The notes: generated by a model from the sequence alone, not told the origin. Positions 35,047-43,526 are shown, numbered from the stretch's first letter. The stretch is DNA of 64,000 bases from CBDESM01 sp965242485 (GCA_965242485.1 CBDESM010000003.1:1984001-2048000); one strand, 5' to 3'. Numbers and translations: made by a program.

Positions 35047-36216
35047 TCATCTCGCCCCCCGCTGTGCTTCGTGCTTACCGGCAGTTCGCCGCCACAGACG
35101 GCGCCATAGTGCTACGGGGCGCTGGGGTCGGACGACGGGAGCTTCGTCCGCGCCGGGCCTGCGAACTCGGGGTTGCGGTTCACGGCGCGGGCTGGATGCA
35201 CTGGCTGATGCCGGGCCGGCATCTGACCGCGACGATGCGTCGTCCGCCGATGAGGGCTGCCGGGCGGGTGGTTCCATGGGGCGCCGTCCTTGCGTCTGCG
35301 CGGGACGGGGCTGACTCCGTCGTTGGGGCCGGGCTTGGCGATCGCCGGACCGGAGGTAGGGGCCCTGTTCCTGATCGACGAGTTGGACTTGGGCGGAATT
35401 GGCTTGCGGGTAGGGGAAGTTGACGATCATTCCATCGGGCAGGGCAGTGGTGCGCATGTACGCCGCGCATTGCGATCTGTGCGCCTGCGAGATCTCCGTG
35501 ACGACCTTGAGCCCAAGTGCGACGTGGCCATCGACGACGAAGTCGAGCGCGCCGATTCCGACTGTTTGGCCCTTGTAGAGGATTTCGATTTTGCGCTGGC
35601 GCTCGTAGCGGATGCCGCGCTCTCGGAACTCGAAGGACAGGGCCTCCTCATAGACCTGCTCGCGGCGGCCGCAGCCGAGGGCGGCGTAGACCTCGTTGGC
35701 GGCGTCCTCGATTTCGGCCCGCAGCCCGGGAGTGTCCAGCCGGATCCGCCGTCCAGCGCTGCGGGGGGCTGCTGCTCCATTGAGCGCGGAGCCGGGCGGT
35801 CCCTGCCGGCCTCGGCGATGACTGGAGTGAGCGTCGAGTCCTTGTTCCTGTTCGACGATTTGGACTCGAGCGGAATCGGCCTGCGGGTAGGGGAAGTTGA
35901 CGATCATCCCGTCTGGCAGGGCGGTGGTGCGCATGTAGGCGGCGCACTGCGATCTGTGGGCGGGCGCGATTGACTCGGCGACTTTGAGTTCGAGCACGAC
36001 ATGGCCGTCGACGATGAAGTCGAGCGCGCCCATTCCGACCGTCCGGCCCTTGTAGAGAATCTCGACCTTGCGCTGGCGTTCGTAGGGGATGCCGCGACGC
36101 CGGAATTCGAAGGACAGGGCTTCTTCGTAGACGCGCTCCTCGCGGCCGCAGCCGAGGGCGGCGTAGACCTCGCTGGCGGCGGTCTCGATCTGGGCTTTCA
36201 GCGCGGGGGTATCCAT
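35047..36216 (-). CDS. Tandem GxxExxY protein (two PDDEXK_3 domains) with a disordered tail
   Basis: 389 residues. Two copies of the GxxExxY domain lie in one frame: residues 1-125 (GREERVY at 24-30, D66, E76-L-K78) and about 158-285 (GRREQVY, D225, then G235-L-K237). The second copy has Gly in place of the catalytic Glu of the E-x-K motif, so it is probably inactive. Both copies end in RTTALPDGMIVNFPYPQA, identical over 18 residues, which implies a recent duplication. A Pro/Arg/Ser-rich tail follows. GxxExxY proteins are PD-(D/E)XK nuclease-fold proteins of unknown role. A GGAAGGA Shine-Dalgarno precedes the ATG. Confidence 0.82.
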   Translation of the reverse strand: MDTPALKAQIETAASEVYAALGCGREERVYEEALSFEFRRRGIPYERQRKVEILYKGRTVGMGALDFIVDGHVVLELKVAESIAPAHRSQCAAYMRTTALPDGMIVNFPYPQADSARVQIVEQEQGLDAHSSHRRGRQGPPGSALNGAAAPRSAGRRIRLDTPGLRAEIEDAANEVYAALGCGRREQVYEEALSFEFRERGIRYERQRKIEILYKGQTVGIGALDFVVDGHVALGLKVVTEISQAHRSQCAAYMRTTALPDGMIVNFPYPQANSAQVQLVDQEQGPYLRSGDRQARPQRRSQPRPAQTQGRRPMEPPARQPSSADDASSRSDAGPASASASSPRREPQPRVRRPGADEAPVVRPQRPVALWRRLWRRTAGKHEAQRGAR

Positions 36217-36325
36217 CCCGATCCTTCCGCTTGATGCGGACGGCAAGAGCCGCGCGGCGTTCGGGCAGGCGGGTGCTCGTGCCTGCCGGGGGGTGTTTTG
36301 AGGCGCGAGGGCGGCAGTCCCATCG

Positions 36326-37174
36326 CTAGCCGCCGAACTCGGCTTTGATTTTGGCGTAGTTGTCGAGGATGGGGAGGACGGTGGCTGGTTCGGCGGGGGG
36401 GAGGCCGAAGATGATGCGCTGGAAGCCGATTTCGATGAGGTCGGAGACTTGTTCGGGGTTGGGGCCGACGCCGAAGATGCTGCGCTGGATGGTGTCGAGG
36501 GGGCGTTCGGCGCGGTCGGCGGCGGCCTTGAGGCGCTCCATGTCTTCGCGCATGTCGCCACGGGCGGCGATGGGGAGCCAGCCGTCGCAGTAGTCGACGA
36601 CGCGGTCGAAGGCCCATTGGGATTGTGCGCCGAGGAGGATGTCGGGGCCGTTTTCCTGGACGGGTTTGGGGTAGGACCAGACGGGGTCGAAGTCGATGAA
36701 TTCGCCGTGGAATTCGGGTTCGTCCTTGGTCCAGAGTTCGCGCCAGGCGAGGACGCATTCGCGGGTGACCTTCCAGCGGTCTTTGAAGTTCCAGCCGTGG
36801 TTTTCGAGTTCTTCGGCGTTCCAGCCGGCGCCGATGCCGAGGATGAGGCGTCCGCCGGAGATCATGTCGAGGGAGGCGGCGGATTTGGCGGCGACGAAGA
36901 CGTCGTGTTCGGGGACGAGGAGGATGCCTGTGCCGACTTTGATGGTTTCGGTGGCAGCGGCGGCTGCCATGAGGGAGACGAAGGGGTCGTGGGTGTGCCA
37001 GTATTCCTGCGGGAGGTCGCCGCCGCCGGGCCAGGGGGATTGGCGGCTGGTGGGGATGTGGGTGTGTTCTGGGAACCAGAGCGATTCGAAGCCGCGGGCT
37101 TCTGCTTCGCGGGCGAGTTGGGGGGGCTGGATCGCGTAGTCGGTCGGGAACATCGACACGCCGAAGTCGGTCAT
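36326..37174 (-). CDS. LLM-class F420-dependent oxidoreductase (TIGR03619-like)
   Basis: 282 residues. FGVSMFPTDYAIQPPQLAREAEARGFESLWFPEHTHIP is the N-terminal barrel of the F420-dependent LLM group. IKVGTGILLVPEHD, GRLILGIGAGWNAEELENHG and PILLGAQSQWAFDRVVDYCDGW-like segments follow. It reduces or oxidises an unknown substrate using F420. GGAGG precedes the ATG, and TATGAT at 37229-37234 is a likely -10 box. It is divergent from the cyclase-family gene. Confidence 0.87.
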   Translation of the reverse strand: MTDFGVSMFPTDYAIQPPQLAREAEARGFESLWFPEHTHIPTSRQSPWPGGGDLPQEYWHTHDPFVSLMAAAAATETIKVGTGILLVPEHDVFVAAKSAASLDMISGGRLILGIGAGWNAEELENHGWNFKDRWKVTRECVLAWRELWTKDEPEFHGEFIDFDPVWSYPKPVQENGPDILLGAQSQWAFDRVVDYCDGWLPIAARGDMREDMERLKAAADRAERPLDTIQRSIFGVGPNPEQVSDLIEIGFQRIIFGLPPAEPATVLPILDNYAKIKAEFGG

Positions 37175-37278
37175 TTGAGGGCCTCCATGCTGCGCCGGAC
37201 CGGAGTCGCCGGGCCGCCCGCCGCAGCGATCATAACGGGGGTTATCTTGGGCGGTGGAAGAGCCGAAGGAGGCCGCTG

Positions 37279-38202
37279 ATGACCGCTTACCCGCCGCCGA
37301 GCCGCGAGGAGATCATGCGGAACTACAAGGAGCGGCGGAATTGGGGGCGCTGGGGCGATGATGACGGGGTGGGGGCGGTGAATCTGATCACGAGGGAGAA
37401 GCGGCTGGCGGCGCTGGGTTCGGTGCGGAGCGGGCGGACGGTTTCGCTGAGCCGTCCGTATCCGAAGGATGCGAGCGCGATCAATCCGACGCCGGCGCAG
37501 CATTTCATGCGGACGGCGCCGCGGGGGGACGGGACTTCGGGGGCGGTGGTGGATTACTACGGGTTCGTGTATCACGGGCACACGTTCACGCACATCGATG
37601 CGCTGTGCCATGTTTGGGATCAGGACGGGATTTGGCAGGGGCGGAAGCCGGAGGAGGCGATTGATTCTTGGCGGGGGGCGCTGTTCGGGGACGTGACGGC
37701 GTGGAAGGAGGGGATTTTCACGCGGGCGGTGCTGTTGGATGTGCCGCGGTTCCGGGGGACGCCGTACGTGACTTTGGATCGTCCGGTGATGGGTGCGGAG
37801 CTGGAGGACATCGCGGCGGCGCAGGGGGTGAGCGTGGAGGCGGGGGATGCGCTGCTGGTGTACAGCGGGCGGGAGGCGTACCAGGCGGATCATCCGGATG
37901 ATTTTTTCGGGCAGCCGCCGAGTCCGGGGCTGCATGCGAGCACGTCGATTTTCATCCGGGATCACGATGTGGCGCTGCTGGGGTGGGACATGATGGATGC
38001 GCGGCCCGATGAGTACGGGCTGGCGTGGGGGGTGCACGGGGTGATTTACAGCTTCGGGGTGGCGCTGCTGGACAATGCGCTGCTGGAGCCGCTGGCGCGT
38101 GCGTGCGCGGAGGAGGGGCGATGGGAGATGCTGTTGTGCGTGCTGCCGCTGAACGTGCAGGGGGGGACGGGGTCGCCGGTGAATCCGATCGCGGTGTTCT
38201 AG
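37279..38202 (+). CDS. Cyclase-family (kynurenine-formamidase-like) metal hydrolase
   Basis: 307 residues. YHGHTFTHIDALCHVWD contains the HxGTHxDxxxH-type metal motif of the cyclase family. SVEAGDALLVYSGREAY and the later LLGWDMMDARPDE also fit. Members hydrolyse N-formylkynurenine or related cyclic amides. An AAGGAGG Shine-Dalgarno and a TATCTT box (37243-37248) lie upstream. Codons end mostly in G. Substrate unknown. Confidence 0.85.
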   Translation: MTAYPPPSREEIMRNYKERRNWGRWGDDDGVGAVNLITREKRLAALGSVRSGRTVSLSRPYPKDASAINPTPAQHFMRTAPRGDGTSGAVVDYYGFVYHGHTFTHIDALCHVWDQDGIWQGRKPEEAIDSWRGALFGDVTAWKEGIFTRAVLLDVPRFRGTPYVTLDRPVMGAELEDIAAAQGVSVEAGDALLVYSGREAYQADHPDDFFGQPPSPGLHASTSIFIRDHDVALLGWDMMDARPDEYGLAWGVHGVIYSFGVALLDNALLEPLARACAEEGRWEMLLCVLPLNVQGGTGSPVNPIAVF

Positions 38203-38231
38203 GGGCACGGCGATCTCATTGGGTTGGCGGT

Positions 38232-38756
38232 TCAGATGGTGAGGCCGCCGAGGCCTTGTTGGCCGCGGGCGTGTTCGAGTTCGCCGACGTGGCGGAAGCC
38301 GTGGTAGAGGAGCATGCCGGTGAGGGCTTGCCAGGTGGTCATGGGCGGGGCGGGTTTGATGAGGATTTCGTCTTCGAGGTTGGCGGGGGTGAGGGCGGCT
38401 AGCCATTGGTCGGAGGCGGCCCAGACTTGCTGCTGGTAAGCGAGCCAGGCGTCGGCGTCGTTGAGGGTGACGGCGTCGGCTTGCGCTTTGGTCATGCCGG
38501 TGCCTTGGGCTGTGCGGTGGAGGTTGAAGCGGTCGTTCCAGGCTTCGGCGAGCCAGACGGTGTTGCGGCGCTGGGCGCAGTAGTTGACGATGTTGTCTTC
38601 GGTGCGGACGTAGTGCCAGAGGGAGAAGAAGGCGGAGACGCCTTGTTCGGAGCGGTGGTTGAGCTGTTCGGCGGTCATTTGGTTGACGGCTTTGTCGAGC
38701 ATGCCGTGCATTTGGGACATGCCTTGGCGGATGACGTCGAGTTGGGAGAGGTTCAT
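38232..38756 (-). CDS. DinB-like four-helix-bundle protein
   Basis: 174 residues. H48 in SLWHYV, then H152 and H156 in LLYHGFRHVGELEHARG give the three metal ligands of DinB_2 proteins, with the same spacing logic as the protein at 1349-1882 though the sequence is quite different. Function is unknown; metal-dependent transfer reactions are suggested for relatives. GGAG precedes the ATG. It is divergent from the cupin gene, and a TACAAT box on the minus strand near 38790 is a likely promoter. Confidence 0.7.
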   Translation of the reverse strand: MNLSQLDVIRQGMSQMHGMLDKAVNQMTAEQLNHRSEQGVSAFFSLWHYVRTEDNIVNYCAQRRNTVWLAEAWNDRFNLHRTAQGTGMTKAQADAVTLNDADAWLAYQQQVWAASDQWLAALTPANLEDEILIKPAPPMTTWQALTGMLLYHGFRHVGELEHARGQQGLGGLTI

Positions 38757-38804
38757 GGGTGCGCTCCGTTGGCTGGGGGTAGGCTGGATTGTAGGAGGCG
38801 GGCC

Positions 38805-39104
38805 GTGGCGAGCGCGGATTTCTTCACGGAGCATTTGCGGCACGGGACGATGCTGGCTGGGCTGTATGCGCCGGTGGGGGTGGATGAGCAGGAGGCGCAT
38901 GAGCAGGATGAGGTGTACATCGTGGCGGAGGGGAGCGGGGAGTTCGTGCGGGGGGAGGAGCGGTTTCCTTGCGGTGCCGGCGATGTCCTCCATGTGGGGG
39001 CGGGGGTGCCTCATCGGTTCGTGGATTTCGAGAATCTCAAGGTGTGGGTGGTTTTCTATGGTCCGAAGGGCGGGGAGCAGGCCGGGGGAGCGGGTCAGCG
39101 GTAG
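38805..39104 (+). CDS. Small cupin-domain protein
   Basis: 99 residues from GTG 38805, with AGGAGG 6 bases upstream and TAGGCT (38780-38785) as the -10 box. EAHEQDEVYIVAEGSGEFVRGEE and AGDVLHVGAGVPHRFVDFE are the two cupin motifs with the metal-binding His/Glu/His set. Single-domain cupins of this size are sugar or small-molecule isomerases or sensors. The stop overlaps the stop of the convergent ParB-like gene by 10 bases. Confidence 0.85.
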   Translation: MASADFFTEHLRHGTMLAGLYAPVGVDEQEAHEQDEVYIVAEGSGEFVRGEERFPCGAGDVLHVGAGVPHRFVDFENLKVWVVFYGPKGGEQAGGAGQR

Positions 39105-40384
39105 CGGGAGCCGTAGTCGATTTTGACGACGATGGCGCGGCCGTGCGCGGGGTCGGCGAGATCGTCGTCGCGGTGGCGGACGGGGGGATGGGGGTAGGGG
39201 GCGCTGGCGGCGTGGTTGTCGGCGTAGCCGGCGGCTTCTTCGCGGTAGTCGCCGTAGTCGTCCGCGTCGTCGGGGTAGGCGTCCGCGTAGAGGTCGCTGT
39301 CGTCGGCGTCGTAATGGTTGTCGGAGAGGGCGGGCGGGAGGCGCTGGCGGGGGTCGCCGATGGGTTCGAGGGCGAGGGGTTCGCGCCATTGGCCGGGATC
39401 GGGGAGGCCGTAGCGGGGGGAGTGGTCGGGGAGGAAGAAGTCTTCGAAGTGGTAGGCGAGGCGTTTGCCGGGGCGGGCTTCGATGTCCTGCCAGGTGGCG
39501 GTCCAGGCGGGTTTCTTGTAGGGGTCGTCTTTGCGGTAGGTGCGTGGGCGGGCGCGGAGGATTGTGGGCGGGTCGGGGACGGTTTCGCCGCCGAGGCGGC
39601 GGGCGAAGGCGAGGGTTTCTTCTGGGGAGCGGAGTTCGAGGAAGATGGTGCCTTTGGGTGCGGTTCGGCGGAGGGCGAGGCGGGCGCGCTTGGCTTCGAG
39701 GATTTCGTTGATGGCGTCGATGAGGGCCTGGCCGTGGATGCGGAGTTCTTCGCGCTCGGCCTTGATTTTGTTGGTGTAGTAGGGGGCTTCGCGGAAGACG
39801 TCGCGCGCGTCCATGTCTTCGGTGGCGGCGCGGTAGGCGAGTTGGGGCTGGTATTCGGGGTCTGCGTGGCGGAGTTGGCGGGCGGCGTCGGGGGAGATGT
39901 GACCGTTGGCGACGAGGTCTTGGATGTAGGGGTCGAGGCCGAGGAGGCTGCGGGTGTCGCCGACGTCGCGGGGGTCGAGGGAGAATTGGCGGGCGGATTG
40001 GTCTGGGCCGATTTGGTCGAAGGCGCGGGCTTGGTCGATGGGGTTGAGGGGCTTGCGGGCGAGGTTTTCGGCGAGGTTGAGGGTGAGGTCATCGGTTTCG
40101 TGCCGGGTGATGAGGACGGGGACGCGGTCGAGTCCGGCGGCGAGGGCGGCGGTGCGGCGGCGCCTGCCGGAGATGATCAGGAGGCCGTATTCGGTTTGGC
40201 GAGCGAGGATGGGCTGGAGGATGCCGAACTGCTGGACGGAGCGGAGGAGCTGGTGTTCGGGGAGTTGGAAGGCGTCGGGCGGGTCGTCGTCGTGGTCTGT
40301 TCTGGGGTGTTCTGCGGGGACGGTGAGTTCGAGGGGGTGGACGTAGGTGAGCTGGAGGTCGCCCGGCTCTTGTGGTTCGCACAT
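39095..40384 (-). CDS. ParB-like protein with low-complexity C-terminus, copy 2
   Basis: 429 residues from the ATG at 40384. It is a close paralogue of the protein at 4431-5909: GILQPILARQT, ISGRRRRTAA, ENLARKPLNPIDQARAFDQI, the EAPYYTNKIKAEREELRIHGQ region and the final IVVKIDYGSRYR are shared. Box II arginines for CTP binding are intact, followed by an HTH-like segment. The Asp/Tyr-rich tail is shorter than in copy 1. No parA is near. The gene carries the strong local skew (C-ending codons on the minus strand). It is inverted relative to copy 1. Confidence 0.8.
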   Translation of the reverse strand: MCEPQEPGDLQLTYVHPLELTVPAEHPRTDHDDDPPDAFQLPEHQLLRSVQQFGILQPILARQTEYGLLIISGRRRRTAALAAGLDRVPVLITRHETDDLTLNLAENLARKPLNPIDQARAFDQIGPDQSARQFSLDPRDVGDTRSLLGLDPYIQDLVANGHISPDAARQLRHADPEYQPQLAYRAATEDMDARDVFREAPYYTNKIKAEREELRIHGQALIDAINEILEAKRARLALRRTAPKGTIFLELRSPEETLAFARRLGGETVPDPPTILRARPRTYRKDDPYKKPAWTATWQDIEARPGKRLAYHFEDFFLPDHSPRYGLPDPGQWREPLALEPIGDPRQRLPPALSDNHYDADDSDLYADAYPDDADDYGDYREEAAGYADNHAASAPYPHPPVRHRDDDLADPAHGRAIVVKIDYGSRYR

Positions 40385-40439
40385 AGGTGCGATGATAGGG
40401 CGATTGGGCGGGGGCGGGGTGTGTCGTGGTTTACAGAGG
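40375..40439 (-). promoter_or_regulatory. Conserved ParB-gene promoter block, copy 2 (leaderless)
   Basis: This block is 54/65 identical to 4376-4440 with no gap. TATCAT (40392-40397 on the minus strand) lies 7 bases before the ATG, the same as in copy 1. Sequence similarity stops just upstream, where a large inverted repeat begins at 40443. Confidence 0.6.
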
Positions 40440-40442
40440 GGT

Positions 40443-40544
40443 GTTTCGCGTGAAGAAATCCGCCGCTGCACGCCGGAACCAGCACCGCGCCGGGGGCGCG
40501 GAACTGGTTCCGCCATACAGACGACGGATTTCTTCGCGCGAAAC
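40443..40544. repeat. Nested inverted repeat between nuclease and ParB genes
   Basis: Arms of 20 bases (40443-40462 and 40525-40544) pair at 19 of 20 positions. Inside, 9-bp arms (CGGAACCAG at 40474-40482, CTGGTTCCG at 40504-40512) and 6-bp arms (CGCGCC at 40486-40491, GGCGCG at 40495-40500) pair perfectly. It starts 8 bases after the nuclease stop and ends 3 bases before the conserved promoter block. It could be a terminator, a protein-binding site or a small mobile element. No T-run follows on either strand. No counterpart is seen in module 1. Confidence 0.75.
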
Positions 40545-40551
40545 GGGGTGG

Positions 40552-41601
40552 TCAGGTTGTTTGTTTGGCGTGTTTGGTGCCGGCGGAGGCGAGGGCGTCG
40601 CGGAGGGCTTGGCCGTGTTCGGCCCAGGTTTCGGCGTCGATCTCGCGTGATTCGCCGTGTGGTTTGCCGAGGCGGAGGCCTTCCCTGTAGGTGAACGGCT
40701 GGAGGGCGCTGCGGATCTCGTCTGGGGCGTACTGGAGTACCTCGTCGAACAGCATCAGGAAGATTTGACTGGGGCGTGTGTTGTGGATGCGGATGGTGAT
40801 GCTCTCGACCGGCTTGCCATTTTGCCCGCGAATCGCCCAATTGAGGCCGAGGGAGTCGGGATCTACGCGAGGTACCCAGCGGCCGGATGGGAAGGAGGTT
40901 GTGATCATCTCCGCGATTTCGGCGTGGAGGTCGGCAGATTCCGTCTTTGCGGCTTCGGTGAAAAGCCACTCAATGAGTTGCGGACGCTTTGCCTGCGTTG
41001 GCGGATACCACCACGGTCGCACTGCCGGTGCCCAGTTTTCGAGGACATCAAACACCACATCATCGCCACTTCTACTGGCGCGAAGAACGAGATGGCCAAT
41101 GGGGATGCCGTTTTGGTATAGCCAATCGATCGAACGTGCCGACGGCTCGTCAATTTCCTCGCTGACGAGTACGGTCCGGATGGCAAGATCGCTTTCAGGC
41201 AATCGGTGGCCAATGCGTCGCTCGAACTCATTGGCGAAATCTGAGATCGGTGGTACTCCGTTTCGACCTGAACTGTTGGTGATGAGGGATGAAAGGTCTT
41301 CTAGTTCGAGATCATAAAGGAATGCCGTGTATTCAATAGCTTGGCTGACCGCACCGCGACTGAGCTTGCCTAACTTGAGCTCGAAGACAACAAGTACGCC
41401 CTCTGGATCAACGCCAAGCAGATCGATTCGTCCGGCGTCAGTTTGGATCTCCCTGCCGACGAGCCAGAGGTCGTTAACCAAGATGGACGGATTCGAGACG
41501 AGGGCGTCGCCAAGTTGTTTTTCGGACGAAAAACCTTCGTGGGGCGCTAGATCGTCGAAATCTTTGTCTTCGAGTAGGCGGAAGGTCGTTGTGGTGACCA
41601 T
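40552..41601 (-). CDS. PD-(D/E)XK nuclease-like protein (DUF91/NucS-type core), module 2
   Basis: 349 residues from ATG 41601, with GGGGG 6 bases upstream. The core reads D60 in RIDLLGVD, E74 and K76 in VVFELKLGK, Q87 in SQAIEYTAFL, the same layout as the module 1 protein (D50, E64, K66, Q77). The second domain (about 190-349) is not recognised and differs from that of module 1. The gene starts 10 bases after the PNPOx-like gene and is followed by ParB copy 2 on the same strand. A sampled stretch (41101-41160) has nearly equal G and C in a region of strong G excess, so recent acquisition is likely. Function is inferred only from fold. Confidence 0.72.
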   Translation of the reverse strand: MVTTTTFRLLEDKDFDDLAPHEGFSSEKQLGDALVSNPSILVNDLWLVGREIQTDAGRIDLLGVDPEGVLVVFELKLGKLSRGAVSQAIEYTAFLYDLELEDLSSLITNSSGRNGVPPISDFANEFERRIGHRLPESDLAIRTVLVSEEIDEPSARSIDWLYQNGIPIGHLVLRASRSGDDVVFDVLENWAPAVRPWWYPPTQAKRPQLIEWLFTEAAKTESADLHAEIAEMITTSFPSGRWVPRVDPDSLGLNWAIRGQNGKPVESITIRIHNTRPSQIFLMLFDEVLQYAPDEIRSALQPFTYREGLRLGKPHGESREIDAETWAEHGQALRDALASAGTKHAKQTT

Positions 41602-41611
41602 CACGTGCCCC

Positions 41612-42091
41612 CTAGTACTTGCCGCCGAGTTTGGAGTGGTCCCAGCTGATGATTTTGTCTGGGGTGATGCGGATTACGGCGCGTTTGGCTGCCTGCTTGC
41701 GGCGTTGGTCGTCGTCCATGGGGAGGTTGCCGGAGGGTTGGCGTGGGTTGCCGGATTTGCGGCTGGTGGCGTCTTGGACGGCGATGACGAGGTCTGGGTC
41801 GTTTTGGATGACGTCTGCGCGGCCTTCGATGACGAGGCCTTTGAGTTCTTGGTATTCGGTGCCGGATTCGAGCATGACGGTGATTTTGGGGTCGCGCTCG
41901 AGGTTTTTGACCTTTTGGGCCTTGGCGTAGGTGGTGAAGTGGATTTTGCCGTCGATGACGCCGTACCACATGGCGACGAGGTGGGGGTAGCCGCTGGGGC
42001 CGATGGTGGCGGTTTGGAGGGTCCAGCCGTTGTCGATGTAGGCCTCGATTTCGGCGTCGGTCATGTTGATTTGGCTGCGTCGGCTGGGCAT
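41612..42091 (-). CDS. Pyridoxamine 5'-phosphate oxidase-like split-barrel flavoprotein
   Basis: 159 residues. MTDAEIEAYIDNGWTLQTATIGPSGYPHLVAMWYGVIDGKIHF followed by KNLERDPKITVMLESG is typical of the F420- or FMN-binding PNPOx-like group. KGLVIEGRADVIQND is the second barrel strand pair. It probably binds F420 or FMN and reduces an unknown substrate. It lies 46 bases after the fumarase stop and 10 bases before the nuclease gene. Confidence 0.8.
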   Translation of the reverse strand: MPSRRSQINMTDAEIEAYIDNGWTLQTATIGPSGYPHLVAMWYGVIDGKIHFTTYAKAQKVKNLERDPKITVMLESGTEYQELKGLVIEGRADVIQNDPDLVIAVQDATSRKSGNPRQPSGNLPMDDDQRRKQAAKRAVIRITPDKIISWDHSKLGGKY

Positions 42092-42137
42092 CTTCTTGCT
42101 CCTCTGGTTGGGGCGGCGGGTTGGCGTGGGGCCTAGT

Positions 42138-43526
42138 CTAGGGCTTGGTCATGTCTTCGGGGCGGACCCATTGGGCGAATTGGTCTTGGGTGAGGATGCC
42201 GAGTTGGAGGCCTGCTTCTTGGAGGGTGCTGTTGTCTTCGTGGGCTTTTTTGGCGATTTTGGCGGCGTTGTCGTAGCCGATGTGGGGGTTGAGTGCGGTG
42301 ACGAGCATGAGGGAGGAGCGCATGAGTTCGTCGATGCGTTGGAGGTTGGGCTGGGTGCCGGCGATGCAGTGGTCGGTGAAGGAGACGGAGGCGTCGGCGA
42401 GGAGTTTGATGGATTGGAGGTTGTTGTGGGCCATGACGGGTTTGAAGACGTTGAGTTCGAAGTGTCCGTTGGAGCCGCCGACGGAGACGGCGACGGAGTT
42501 GCCCATGACTTGGGCGCAGACCATGGTGAGTGCTTCGGATTGTGTGGGGTTGACTTTGCCGGGCATGATGCTGGAGCCGGGTTCGTTGGCGGGGAGGTTG
42601 AGTTCGCCGAGGCCGGCGCGGGGGCCGGAGCCGAGCATGCGGACGTCGTTGGCGATTTTCATGAGGGAGACGGCGAGGGTGTTGAGGACGCCGGCGAGTT
42701 CGACTTGTGCGTCGTGTGCGGCGAGGGCTTCGAATTTGTTGGGTGCGGAGATGAAGGGGAGGCCGGTGAGGTCGGCGATTTGGGCGGCGACGCGGTCGGC
42801 GTATTCGGGGTGGGAGTTGAGGCCGGTGCCGACGGCGGTGCCGCCGAGGGCGAGTTCGTAGAGGGCTGGGAGGGCGTTTTGGGCGCGGCGGATGCCGTAG
42901 GCGAGTTGTTGGACGTAGCCGGAGAATTCTTGGCCGAGGGTGAGGGGGACGGCGTCCATGAAGTGTGTGCGGCCGATTTTGACGATGTTCTGCCATTCGG
43001 CGGCTTTGGCGGCGAGGGCGTCGTGGAGGTGCTGGAGTGCGGGGAGGAGGTGGTGGGTGACTTGTTCGGCGGTGGCGATGGCCATGGCGCCGGGGAAGAC
43101 GTCGTTGGAGGATTGGGACATGTTGACGTGGTCGTTGGGGTGGACGGGGGTTTTGGAGCCGGGTTGTCCGCCGAGGGCTTGGATGGCGACGTTGGAGATG
43201 ACTTCGTTGGCGTTCATGTTGGATTGGGTGCCGGAGCCGGTTTGCCAGACGACGAGGGGGAAGTGGTCGTCGAGCTGGCCGTCGATGACTTGCCGGGCGG
43301 CGTCGCGGATGGCGTCGGCGATTTGGGGGTCGAGTTTGGCGAGGTCTTGGTTGGCGGAGGCGGAGGCGTGCTTGATGATGCCCATGGCGCGGATGATGGA
43401 GCGGGGCATGCGTTCGCCGCCGATTTTGAAGTTTTGGAGGGAGCGCTGGGTTTGGGCGCCCCAGTAGCGGTCTGCGGGGACTTCGATTTGGCCCATGGTG
43501 TCGGTTTCGATGCGGAAGTCGGTCAT
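42138..43526 (-). CDS. fumC: Fumarate hydratase, class II
   Basis: 462 residues. GSSIMPGKVNPTQ is the superfamily signature. KIGRTHFMDAVPLTLGQEFSG, TGSGTQSNMNANEV and LNPHIGYDNAAKIAKKA are those of class II fumarase. It converts fumarate and malate. It lies just after malate dehydrogenase in the same direction, so both TCA steps are encoded together. Normal length. Confidence 0.95.
   Translation of the reverse strand: MTDFRIETDTMGQIEVPADRYWGAQTQRSLQNFKIGGERMPRSIIRAMGIIKHASASANQDLAKLDPQIADAIRDAARQVIDGQLDDHFPLVVWQTGSGTQSNMNANEVISNVAIQALGGQPGSKTPVHPNDHVNMSQSSNDVFPGAMAIATAEQVTHHLLPALQHLHDALAAKAAEWQNIVKIGRTHFMDAVPLTLGQEFSGYVQQLAYGIRRAQNALPALYELALGGTAVGTGLNSHPEYADRVAAQIADLTGLPFISAPNKFEALAAHDAQVELAGVLNTLAVSLMKIANDVRMLGSGPRAGLGELNLPANEPGSSIMPGKVNPTQSEALTMVCAQVMGNSVAVSVGGSNGHFELNVFKPVMAHNNLQSIKLLADASVSFTDHCIAGTQPNLQRIDELMRSSLMLVTALNPHIGYDNAAKIAKKAHEDNSTLQEAGLQLGILTQDQFAQWVRPEDMTKP

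Noticed and set aside
1349..38756. DinB-like genes near both ParB modules as a third shared module member
   Set aside because: The order differs: upstream of the pair at the left, downstream at the right with a cupin gene between. The two DinB proteins are not close.
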